DNA from: an uncultured Anaerolineales bacterium
GTDB taxonomy: Bacteria; Chloroflexota; Anaerolineae; Anaerolineales; UBA4823
NCBI GenBank assembly: GCA_937928795.1
Contig: CALFWB010000102.1
Coordinates: forward strand, 1 to 38,652
Direction of reading: 5' to 3'
DNA: 38,652 bases
The notes beneath the pieces are model-generated. The model did not search any database. It was given only the letters and a program-made list of their open reading frames with translations, and was not told the origin of the DNA. Below are positions 30,741 to 37,451 of the stretch, in pieces (within the stretch, counting starts at the first letter, position 1; each line of letters begins with the position of its first letter). Both the position numbers and the translations under genes were made by a program.

Positions 30741-31595
30741 ATGGCGCTTTCGTTCCGTTTTGGCACAGTTGGTTCTCCCAAATCTACACCGCCGAAACCG
30801 GGCGGCTCGGTGGGTGCAATTCAACGGCTGCGCGAATTGGATTTAGACGCCCTGGAACTGGGTTGGGTACAGGCTGTGCGCGTTTCCGAAAGCACTTGTG
30901 CCGAGATCCGCGCCACTGCCCAAGCTCAAGATGTCTGCCTCAGCGTTCACGCTCCTTACTTCATCAACCTTAACGCCGATGAGAGCGAATGGCCCAAATC
31001 GCGTCAACGCCTGATGGATGCCGCCCATTACGGCAATCTGGCTGGAGCGAGCGATGTTATCTTTCACCCCGGCTCGTATTTCGGCAAGAGTCCGCAGGAG
31101 GTCTTGCCGCTCGCCCTCGAACGCCTGCGAGGATGTATCGCCGAATTGCGCCAGATGGGAAACCCGGTCATCTTGCGCCCGGAGACGATGGGCAAGTCAG
31201 CCATGCTCGGTTCGCTGCAAGACACCCTGATCCTGAGCCGCGAAATCGAGGGCGTCAAGCCCTGTATTGACTTCGCTCACCTACACGCCCGCGCCGGCGA
31301 TGGGAGCATGAACAGCTACGAAGAATGGCAAGCCGTTTTGGAGCAGATCGCCCAAGCTTTGGGGGAGGATGCCCTCAAAGACCTCCATATCCACCTTTCG
31401 GGCATCGAATATTCGCCAAAAGGGGAGCGCGAACACCTGACACTCCAAGAGGCAGACCTCGATGTCAGGGCTATTTTCTGCGCCCTGAAAGACTATCGTT
31501 GCAGCGGGCGCATTTTGTGCGAGAGTCCGGTGCTGGAAGACGATGCCCTGATCTTGCGCCAGATGTGGCTCGAAATCTCCGGCGAAACTCCTTAG
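30741..31595 (+). CDS. Endonuclease IV-like TIM-barrel protein (AP endonuclease 2 superfamily)
   Basis: 284 residues matching the Nfo/xylose isomerase-like TIM-barrel family. Residues that correspond to metal ligands in endonuclease IV are visible in order: His in SVHAPYF, His in IFHPGSY, Glu in LRPETMG, Asp and His in CIDFAHLHA, His in IHLSGIEY, His in GEREHLTL and Glu in LCESPVL. The Asp of the DxH pair is replaced (EREH). It may cut abasic DNA sites like Nfo or act on another phosphate substrate. It begins directly after the dgkA stop, so it belongs to the same operon, and it ends the plus-strand series before the repeat array. Confidence 0.85.
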   Translation: MALSFRFGTVGSPKSTPPKPGGSVGAIQRLRELDLDALELGWVQAVRVSESTCAEIRATAQAQDVCLSVHAPYFINLNADESEWPKSRQRLMDAAHYGNLAGASDVIFHPGSYFGKSPQEVLPLALERLRGCIAELRQMGNPVILRPETMGKSAMLGSLQDTLILSREIEGVKPCIDFAHLHARAGDGSMNSYEEWQAVLEQIAQALGEDALKDLHIHLSGIEYSPKGEREHLTLQEADLDVRAIFCALKDYRCSGRILCESPVLEDDALILRQMWLEISGETP

Positions 31596-31659
31596 ATGCT
31601 CCACAGACGACACAGATAAAACAGAGAGTATCTGCACTATCTGCAATGTATTTGCAGCT

Positions 31660-31826
31660 ATTCGCGTTCATTCGCGTTTATTCGCGTTCATTCGCGTTTA
31701 TTCGCGGTTATTCGCGGTTATTCGCGTTCATTGCGTTTATTCGTGTTTATTCGCGTTCATTCGTGTTCATTCGCGGTTATTCGCGTTTATTCGTGTTCAT
31801 TCGCGGTTATTTACATTCATTTGCGG
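31660..31826. repeat. Tandem array of a 10-bp unit (ATTCGCGTTY), about 17 copies
   Basis: Units begin every ten bases from 31660: ATTCGCGTTC, ATTCGCGTTT and ATTCGCGGTT with some ATTCGTGTTC variants. One unit near 31730 has lost a base (ATTGCGTTT), and the last two (31809 and 31819) are degraded. The array lies in the gap between two convergent genes; its last unit contains the stop codon of the minus-strand gene at 31817-31819. The 60 bases before it hold another pair of direct repeats (ATCTGCAC, ATCTGCAA). No spacers, so it is not a CRISPR array. Confidence 0.85.
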
Positions 31827-32560
31827 ACGAAATCAATCAAGATCAAATTCTGCTCGCATGCCCCAAACGTATCAAAGTAAATGCGGTCGGTGAGGGGCGT
31901 GCCCTGCGGATCAAACAATTGAATGTATAAGCTGCCTTGAGAAGCGATCGGGACGTCTCCCAGCACCACTTCATATCCTGCGGGTCCGTACTGGGGTGCC
32001 GTGCCGGTCAGGCTGAGCAATTCAACCGCCTCACCGTTCAACACCCCTCCAACGATCACCAGCACTGCGGCCGGCGGGATAGGCTGGCCGTCGGCATCAA
32101 AAACCTGCCCCGCCACTCCGCTCCACTTACACCCCAAATCGGGATAAAATGCGGTGCTTGCCAGTGCCTTGGGGCTGCCTGGGCTAAGCGCATAAAGCAC
32201 CATTTCGGGCGGCAGCGGGGTAGGGGTAGGGATTTCCGTTGCGGTCGGTGAAGCTGTCGGGGACGAAGTTGGGGTAAAGGTGGGGGTAAGGGTCGGCCGC
32301 GGCGTAATGGTTGGACTTGGCGTCCAGGTTGGCGGCAGAATTTGCAACGGTGTGGGGGTCAGGGTGGGCAGTTGGGGAGGTTGGAACGGGGTGGGCGGCG
32401 GAAACGGATTCAGACTGCTGTACGGATCGAGATAGATCACCAGCGTCACCACCCCAACACAGCAAGTCATCAGCAATACGAGGATGGTCAGCAGATTCCA
32501 AAGCGCGGTGAGCAACCTTAGGGGGGAGCTCCGTCTATTTTCCAATTCAAACGATCCCAT
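31817..32560 (-). CDS. Membrane-anchored protein with Thr/Pro linker and beta-sandwich domain
   Basis: 247 residues. The short cytoplasmic start is followed by one membrane helix (about 17-43), a linker of about 70 residues built almost only of Pro and Thr with some Ser (about 47-118), and a C-terminal extracellular domain. That domain begins CKWSGVAGQVFDADGQPIPP, the pattern of carboxypeptidase-regulatory-like (Ig-type) beta-sandwiches, and has a second Cys in GACEQNL that could pair with the first. No catalytic residues. GAGAGGTGGTGG precedes the ATG. It follows the foldase gene by 21 bases on the same strand, so it may be a client or partner of it. Its last residues lie in the edge of the 10-bp repeat array, so the C-terminus may have been altered by the repeat. 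Confidence 0.75.
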   Translation of the reverse strand: MGSFELENRRSSPLRLLTALWNLLTILVLLMTCCVGVVTLVIYLDPYSSLNPFPPPTPFQPPQLPTLTPTPLQILPPTWTPSPTITPRPTLTPTFTPTSSPTASPTATEIPTPTPLPPEMVLYALSPGSPKALASTAFYPDLGCKWSGVAGQVFDADGQPIPPAAVLVIVGGVLNGEAVELLSLTGTAPQYGPAGYEVVLGDVPIASQGSLYIQLFDPQGTPLTDRIYFDTFGACEQNLILIDFVRK

Positions 32561-32581
32561 CCACCACCTCTCGATCTGTTG

Positions 32582-33508
32582 CTAATCTTTCAAGAAGAGT
32601 TCGATTTGACTGCCGGCCCGCCGTTGGGCAAGCCATTCTTGGAAGGTCAGTTTTTGGTAAATGCGATAGGCTTCTGCGGTTAGCGGCCGTTGAGGATCGC
32701 GCTCGATCACCTGAACGATATGATACCCGGCAATGGTTTGAATGACCGTGCTATACTGACCCGGCTGCAGGGCAAAGATAACTTCTTCCAACTGCGCATC
32801 AAGCACCATGCCGCGCGCCAACCAGCCTAAATCGCCATAGGTGATTGGGTCGAATTGCTCGGCTAATTTGGCGAACTCCTGACCGCCCTGCAGTTCGGCG
32901 TAAACGGCTTGCGCTCGCTCGGCGGAATAGACGAGGATTTGGCGGGCATGAACCTGTTCCGCCTGCCGTGGCGTTTGGGCAAGGATTTGGTTGCGCATCC
33001 AAGTTGCAGCAAGTTCTCGCGCCAAGGCAAGGCGCAAACTCTCTGGAGTATAGGCGTACTTCGCCATCCAATCATCCAAAGTCGCTTGACCGCCGATTTG
33101 GCTCATCAGTTGTTGAATGCGTTCTTCGATCATCTTAGCGTCCACCGTATAGCCAGCTTCTTGGGCGGCCTGGGCTAACAAGAGTTTATCGATCAAATCT
33201 TCAAGCACCGCTCGTTCTGCTTCGGTTGCTACTTCCGTGCCAAAAGCCATCCGATAGCGTTCGAGTTCTGCTTGAAACTCGGCGAGCGTGATGTCTTCGC
33301 CGTTGACTTTGGCGGCTAGGGGAATGGAGGTTGCCGTTGGTGGGCTGAGGGTCGGCGTGACACTCGCTTGAGGGGTAGGTTGGGGAAGTGGCGTTGGCTG
33401 GGAACAAGCGCTTATCCAGATCCCCATTAACCAAAGCAAGCCACAGAGTGTCCAAACCGAACGGTTGATGGACGATACCAAAAAGTGGGATTGACTATCG
33501 GGTCTCAT
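32582..33508 (-). CDS. Peptidyl-prolyl isomerase lipoprotein (PrsA/SurA, PpiC type)
   Basis: 308 residues from the ATG at 33508 (MRPDSQSHF). A signal peptide ends in lipobox ISAC, then a Pro/Thr linker (about 33-62). A SurA N-type helical domain follows (NGEDITLAEFQAELERYR), and a parvulin domain (VHARQILVYSAERAQAV, FAKLAEQFDPITYGDLGWLA, ALQPGQYSTVIQTIAGYHIVQV in parts). Such proteins help fold exported proteins at the outside of the membrane. The upstream part of the open frame is rejected because a TATAAT box (33516-33521) ends seven bases before this ATG. It forms a pair with the Thr/Pro-linker membrane protein downstream. Confidence 0.88.
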   Translation of the reverse strand: MRPDSQSHFLVSSINRSVWTLCGLLWLMGIWISACSQPTPLPQPTPQASVTPTLSPPTATSIPLAAKVNGEDITLAEFQAELERYRMAFGTEVATEAERAVLEDLIDKLLLAQAAQEAGYTVDAKMIEERIQQLMSQIGGQATLDDWMAKYAYTPESLRLALARELAATWMRNQILAQTPRQAEQVHARQILVYSAERAQAVYAELQGGQEFAKLAEQFDPITYGDLGWLARGMVLDAQLEEVIFALQPGQYSTVIQTIAGYHIVQVIERDPQRPLTAEAYRIYQKLTFQEWLAQRRAGSQIELFLKD

Positions 33509-33515
33509 TAGATTG

Positions 33516-33521
33516 ATTATA
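33516..33521 (-). promoter_or_regulatory. -10 box placing the foldase transcript start at the ATG
   Basis: Minus-strand TTATAAT; the hexamer ends at 33516, so transcription should begin at about 33509, one base before the start codon at 33508. No ribosome-binding site fits between. A probable leaderless gene. Confidence 0.6.
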
Positions 33522-33574
33522 ACTGGACTTTCGCCAATTTTGCATAACCGAACCTCTCGGCAAGAAGTGACCCC

Positions 33575-33652
33575 GTGTGCACTCAAAAGTTGTTGGCAAC
33601 ATTACTTTGTAGGACAACTCATTGAGTTGTCCTACAACTTTTGCGTGGACAC
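33575..33652. mobile_element. 78-bp MITE-like element with 9-bp target duplication
   Basis: The ends are GTGTGCACTCAAAAGTTGT (33575-33593) and ACAACTTTTGCGTGGACAC (33634-33652), inverted repeats matching at 17 of 19 positions. The 9-mer AGTGACCCC abuts both ends exactly (33566-33574 and 33653-33661), as a target-site duplication would. Inside, TGTAGGACAACTCA and TGAGTTGTCCTACA (33608-33621, 33623-33636) form a perfect 14-pair palindrome with a one-base turn that shares bases with the right end, so two foldings compete. No coding capacity; a transposase would have to act in trans. Mobility has not been shown. Confidence 0.7.
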
Positions 33653-33661
33653 AGTGACCCC

Positions 33662-33958
33662 ACCCGTTTCACAATGCCCAAAGTGGGGTAGAGGGTGAAT
33701 CGAAAAAAAACGATTTTGTGTCCCCCCTCAAAGAGGGCGCAAAATGGGCAAAAAGGAGGTACGCAAGAGAGGGTTGCACCTTAAGAAAGTGAAATACAGA
33801 GATGGCAAAAACAGCCCTTAGGAGGCAAAGAGACGGCATCCGAACCCTCTACCGCCCGCAAGGGTGCTCCCTATAGTCCCCCCTACAAGCGGGGGGCAGG
33901 TATAGGCAGCGCCCGCCAGAGCCCCAAACTCAAGACCCCGATCGCGGACCGCAAAAGG
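33662..33958. other. Repeat-rich gene-free spacer
   Basis: About 300 bases with several small hairpins: AATCG/CGATT around an A8 run (33698-33715), CCCTC-AAA-GAGGG (33725-33737) and CCCCCC/GGGGGG with a seven-base loop (33878-33896). They look like remains of dispersed repeats. A frame with ribosome-binding-like GGAGG is present but no credible protein is encoded. Confidence 0.5.
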
Positions 33959-33964
33959 TATAAT
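33959..33964 (+). promoter_or_regulatory. -10 box of the acyltransferase operon
   Basis: GGTATAAT predicts a start near 33971 and a leader of about 25 bases that carries GGTGAAGGGA just before the ATG at 33996. The ATG at 33963 lies inside the box and cannot be the start. Confidence 0.6.
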
Positions 33965-33995
33965 GTGGAAAAAAACGACTATCGGTGAAGGGAAT

Positions 33996-34661
33996 ATGCA
34001 ACGTCGGCTTCGTTCCATCTTCCGCTTTCTCTTTGTCTTACTCACCCGTATTGAGGTGGTCGGTCTAGAAAAAGTGCCCTTGAGCGGCGGCTATATTTTA
34101 GCCACCAACCATCTGAGCCGCTTAGACCCCCTCTTGCTGTTCATGCTGATCGAGCGCAATGACCTAACCGCCCTCGTGGCGGATAAATATAAAAAATACC
34201 CCTTCATCCCCTGGTTGATCAACACCCTAAAGGGCATCTGGATCAATCGCGAGGAGGCCGATTTTCGAGCGCTGAAAGACGCCTGTCGCTATCTCCAACA
34301 AGGGGGATTATTGGGAATCGCTCCCGAAGGAACGCGCAGCCCGACCAAAGGCTTATTGCCCGGCAAGCCGGGCGTAGCCTATTTAGCCGATAAGGCGGGT
34401 GTACCAGTGATCCCGGTGGCGATCAGCGGCACCGAAGGGGCGATTTTCAAGATTTTCACCCTGCGCCGCCCGAAAATTCGCGTCGTCTTTGGCGATCCGA
34501 TCCGACTGCCAGCGGTGGAACGCGAGCGGCGCGAAGAGATGCTGCAGCGCAACACCGATGAAATCTTATGTCGCATTGCAGCCCTTTTGCCTGTCTCGTA
34601 TCGCGGCGTCTATGCCGAGCACCCCCGCTTGAAGGAACTGTTGGCAGGGTCATCTACCTAA
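33996..34661 (+). CDS. 1-acyl-glycerol-3-phosphate acyltransferase (PlsC family)
   Basis: 221 residues from the ATG at 33996 (MQRRLRSIF). The acyltransferase motifs are clear: NHLSRLD (HxxxxD catalytic pair), INREEADF, the glycerol-phosphate-binding GIAPEGTRSPT, and VIPVAISG. The enzyme adds the second acyl chain to lysophosphatidic acid at the inner membrane face. A hydrophobic N-terminal segment may anchor it. Its neighbours on the same strand include an integral membrane flippase-like protein, which fits a role in lipid or envelope metabolism. The longer open frame with start 33963 is rejected on promoter grounds. Confidence 0.9.
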   Translation: MQRRLRSIFRFLFVLLTRIEVVGLEKVPLSGGYILATNHLSRLDPLLLFMLIERNDLTALVADKYKKYPFIPWLINTLKGIWINREEADFRALKDACRYLQQGGLLGIAPEGTRSPTKGLLPGKPGVAYLADKAGVPVIPVAISGTEGAIFKIFTLRRPKIRVVFGDPIRLPAVERERREEMLQRNTDEILCRIAALLPVSYRGVYAEHPRLKELLAGSST

Positions 34662-34668
34662 GACATGA

Positions 34669-34674
34669 TAGAAT
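34669..34674 (+). promoter_or_regulatory. -10 box before the UPF0104 gene
   Basis: TAGAAT ends at 34674; the predicted transcript start (34681) is one base before the ATG at 34682. No ribosome-binding site is present. May be an internal leaderless promoter, although the gene can also be read from the acyltransferase promoter. Confidence 0.45.
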
Positions 34675-34681
34675 TCAGCCT

Positions 34682-35692
34682 ATGAAAAGTTGGCGTTTCT
34701 GGCTGGGCGTTCTCGTCAGCCTTTTTTTTCTTGGGTGGGTGCTCAGAGACCTCCTCCCGGAGATCGAACGCTTTTGGGCAGCCCTGCGAGAAGCTCAATA
34801 TCTCTGGCTTATCCCCGGCGTAGCGGTCTACTTTCTGGGGGTATGGGCGCGCGCTTGGCGGTGGCATTATCTGTTACGGCGCATCAAGCCGATCCCCACA
34901 CGGGTCATGTTCCCAGTGGTTGCCATCGGTTATATGGGCAACAACATCTATCCCGCTCGTGCTGGGGAGGTGCTGCGGGCTGTGGTGTTGAAACGGCGCG
35001 AAGGCGTTTCGGTTTCTGCCTCGCTGGCGACAATTATCGTGGAGCGGATTTTCGACGGCTTGGTGATGTTAGCCTTCGTCTTCCTTAATCTCCCCGAACT
35101 GAGCCGCCTAACCGCCGGCGCAGGGGTAGTTGGGACAGGCAGTATCCGCCAAATTGCCTTGGGTGGGGCGGCGCTTTTCTTCACAGCCTTGGTGGTCTTC
35201 TTAATCGCAGCTATGTTTCCCCAACGTACTCAGACTTTGATTGAATGGTTGACGCAGCGTTTGATCCCTTTGCGCTGGCGCGAAAAGACGCTCGCATTGA
35301 GCGAACGTTTTCTCAGCGGTTTGGAAGCCCTGCGCTCCCCCTTAGATGTTTGGATGATCTTCCTCACCTCGTTAGTGATCTGGCTGTTTGAAACGGGCAA
35401 ATACTGGTTCGTGATGCACGCTTTCCCGTTCGAGGTGAGCTTTTTTGCCTTGATGCTGATGAACGGCATCGTCAATCTGGCAACCACGTTGCCCTCTGCG
35501 CCCGGCTACATCGGCACTTTTGACAAACCCGGCATCGCTGTGTTGGAAGCCTACGGAGTGAGCACGGCGGTGGCATCCAGTTACACCATTGTGCTGCACA
35601 TTGCCCTGTGGCTGCCCATTACCGCCCTAGGGGCTTATTATCTCTGGCGAGAAGGGCTGCGTTGGGAGGCTGCGCTGAAGGAGGCACAATGA
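34682..35692 (+). CDS. UPF0104 / lysylphosphatidylglycerol flippase-like membrane protein
   Basis: 336 residues with about eight membrane helices, matching the membrane half of lysylphosphatidylglycerol synthases (LPG_synthase_TM, AglD/MprF-N type). Seen motifs: a middle part with GYMGNNIYPARAGEVLRA and ERIFDGLVMLA, and the late LPSAPGYIGTFDKPGIAVLEAYGV (in parts), typical for this family. Function of free-standing members is mostly unknown; transport of a lipid-linked compound is likely. The start MKSWRFWLGV is used; the frame extends upstream into the acyltransferase gene, an artefact. Its stop overlaps the next gene as ATGA. Confidence 0.88.
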   Translation: MKSWRFWLGVLVSLFFLGWVLRDLLPEIERFWAALREAQYLWLIPGVAVYFLGVWARAWRWHYLLRRIKPIPTRVMFPVVAIGYMGNNIYPARAGEVLRAVVLKRREGVSVSASLATIIVERIFDGLVMLAFVFLNLPELSRLTAGAGVVGTGSIRQIALGGAALFFTALVVFLIAAMFPQRTQTLIEWLTQRLIPLRWREKTLALSERFLSGLEALRSPLDVWMIFLTSLVIWLFETGKYWFVMHAFPFEVSFFALMLMNGIVNLATTLPSAPGYIGTFDKPGIAVLEAYGVSTAVASSYTIVLHIALWLPITALGAYYLWREGLRWEAALKEAQ

Positions 35693-37002
35693 CCGATCAA
35701 CTTACCAGACGTCGCATCGCCGTGATCGGTGCTGGTTTCGGCGGCTTAGCCGCGGCCTACGACTTGCTCAAGGCGGGGCATTCGGTTACGTTATATGAGG
35801 CAGCCGATTGTGTCGGCGGTTTGGCAAGCGGTTTCAAGGAGCCGCATTGGGAATGGGCGATGGAGAAGTATTATCACCACTGGTTCGCCACCGACCGTTA
35901 TATGTTACAGTTCATCGATGAATTAGGTTGGCGCGATCAGGTGCGCTTTCCGCGTCCTTATACCGTCGTCTATTACAAGGGAAAGTTTTATCCCTTTGAT
36001 TCGGTCTTGCAGATGGCGCTTTTCCCCGGCTTGGGCTGGGGCGTGGATAAAATCCGTTTCGGCTTGGTGGGACTATTCCTGCGTCTGACCAACAACTGGC
36101 AAGCCTTAGAAAGAACCACCGTGGAGGCGTGGATGCGCCGCTGGGCAGGGGATCGCGTTTATGAGCTGATGTGGCAACCCTTGATGATCGGCAAATTCGG
36201 TGAACGCTATGCCCCGTTGGTCAATATGGCTTGGATGTGGGCGCGCATCAAAGCCCGCACCACCCGTTTGGGCACCTTTGAAGGCGGCTTTCAAGCCTTT
36301 GCCGACCGTTTGGCAACCCGCCTTCAGCAGATGGGGTTAGATTTGCGCCTTTCCTGCCCGGTTGAAGGCATCCTAACCGCCGCCGGAGGGGGCTTGCAGG
36401 TGCGCAGCGCAGCCGGCGAAGCCCATTTCGACCAAGTTTTGGTCACGCAATCGCCGGCTATCTTGGCGCGCCTTGCTCCGCAACTCCCGCCCGATTACCT
36501 GCGCGGCTTGCTGGAGCTGAAGAGCATGGGCGCCGTGATGCTGATCTTCTCCCTCAAGCATCCCCTCTCACCCGAAGGTTATTATTGGTACAACATCCCC
36601 AAAGCGGCTGGGTTTCCCTTCCTTGCTTTGGTCGAACACACCAATTTCATCCCTGCCCGCTACTTCGGCGGCGATCATCTGGTGTATTGCGGCGATTACC
36701 TCGAAACCGACCACGAATACTTTCAACTCAGTCAAGAGCAGCTCGTGCAGCGCTTTCTGCCGGCGTTGCAGCGCATCAATCCGCGCTTCTCGCCGCAGTG
36801 GGTGAACAAAACTTGGCTGTTTCGCACGCCCTATGCCCAACCGGTGCCGTTTGTCAACCATTCTCGCCATATTCCCTCCATCCGAACACCTCTGGCGGGT
36901 TTGTACTTTGCCAGCATGAGTCAGGTGTATCCTTGGGATCGGGGCACCAATTTTGCCGTAGAGATCGGGCGACGAGCAGCAGGCATGATGCTGCAGGATT
37001 GA
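35689..37002 (+). CDS. FAD-dependent oxidoreductase (amine oxidase / UDP-galactopyranose mutase-like fold)
   Basis: 437 residues from the ATG that overlaps the preceding stop, with GGAGG seven bases before. The dinucleotide-binding motif VIGAGFGGLAAAYDLLKAG with an acidic strand end (LYEAADCVGG) is at the N-terminus, and FAD contacts recur in the C-terminal GLYFASMSQVYPWDRGTNFAVEIGR (in parts). Similar proteins are annotated as protoporphyrinogen-oxidase-like or as desaturase-like enzymes and are often found in polysaccharide or lipid gene groups. The substrate is not known; the neighbouring lipid-type genes suggest the envelope. Confidence 0.85.
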   Translation: MTDQLTRRRIAVIGAGFGGLAAAYDLLKAGHSVTLYEAADCVGGLASGFKEPHWEWAMEKYYHHWFATDRYMLQFIDELGWRDQVRFPRPYTVVYYKGKFYPFDSVLQMALFPGLGWGVDKIRFGLVGLFLRLTNNWQALERTTVEAWMRRWAGDRVYELMWQPLMIGKFGERYAPLVNMAWMWARIKARTTRLGTFEGGFQAFADRLATRLQQMGLDLRLSCPVEGILTAAGGGLQVRSAAGEAHFDQVLVTQSPAILARLAPQLPPDYLRGLLELKSMGAVMLIFSLKHPLSPEGYYWYNIPKAAGFPFLALVEHTNFIPARYFGGDHLVYCGDYLETDHEYFQLSQEQLVQRFLPALQRINPRFSPQWVNKTWLFRTPYAQPVPFVNHSRHIPSIRTPLAGLYFASMSQVYPWDRGTNFAVEIGRRAAGMMLQD

Positions 37003-37025
37003 GAAACTTTTTTGAGGAGATCAAG

Positions 37026-37451
37026 ATGAAACCGGAGCTTTTTGCTTTGCTGACGGCCATGGCGTGGGGGATCGGTGGCTATTTCGAGAAAAAAGGGCTG
37101 CACTTGGGCAACCTCTCACCGCAGATGGGCATCACCATCCGCACGGCAGTGGCTTTGGTCATTCTGGCAGCGGTCAGCTTTCCGCAATGGAAGACCCTCG
37201 GTCAGGCTGGAAGCAAAGCCTTGTGGATGATGGTTTTGGGCGGTGGAGTGGTCGCCGGCGCAGTCGGGATGCTGTGTTTTTATACGGCTCTCAAAGGAGC
37301 ACCCCTGGGGCGGGTGATGCCGATTGCCTTTACTTCTCCGCTCTTCGGGGCGCTGATGGGCTTGCTCTTGGGCGGAGAACCGCTCACTTGGAAAGTCGTG
37401 CTTGGCGCCTTGCTCACGGTAAGCGGCATTATCGTCCTGACCTTTGGATGA
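37026..37451 (+). CDS. EamA/DMT transporter with a single repeat
   Basis: 141 residues with four to five membrane helices, one half of the usual ten-helix EamA transporter. It begins MKPELFALLTAMAWGIGGYF and ends with GLLLGGEPLTWKVVLGALL and a GIIVLTFG helix, the typical end of an EamA domain. Small half-size members are known to act as dimers like SMR pumps. GAGGAG precedes the ATG; the longer open frame reads through the previous gene and is rejected. The stop overlaps the following ATG (ATGA). Substrate unknown. Confidence 0.85.
   Translation: MKPELFALLTAMAWGIGGYFEKKGLHLGNLSPQMGITIRTAVALVILAAVSFPQWKTLGQAGSKALWMMVLGGGVVAGAVGMLCFYTALKGAPLGRVMPIAFTSPLFGALMGLLLGGEPLTWKVVLGALLTVSGIIVLTFG

Noticed and set aside
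31660-31826. Possible CRISPR array
   Set aside because: The units are contiguous 10-mers without spacers, and no cas gene is near.
31325-31930. 201-residue plus-strand ORF with repeated FIRVYSR-type peptide
   Set aside because: It reads through the end of the endonuclease-like gene in another frame and then through the 10-bp DNA repeat; the peptide repeat merely reflects the DNA array.
33963-33995. Upstream start for the acyltransferase gene
   Set aside because: The ATG lies within the TATAAT box, so it cannot be in the transcript made from that promoter; ATG 33996 has a ribosome-binding site.
36585-37025. Long N-terminal part of the EamA frame
   Set aside because: It overlaps the FAD oxidoreductase in another frame; the transporter proper starts at 37026 with a GAGGAG site.
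37064-37447. 128-residue extension of the methyltransferase frame
   Set aside because: Overlaps the EamA gene out of frame, with no family similarity; ATG 37448 with ATGA overlap is the natural start.
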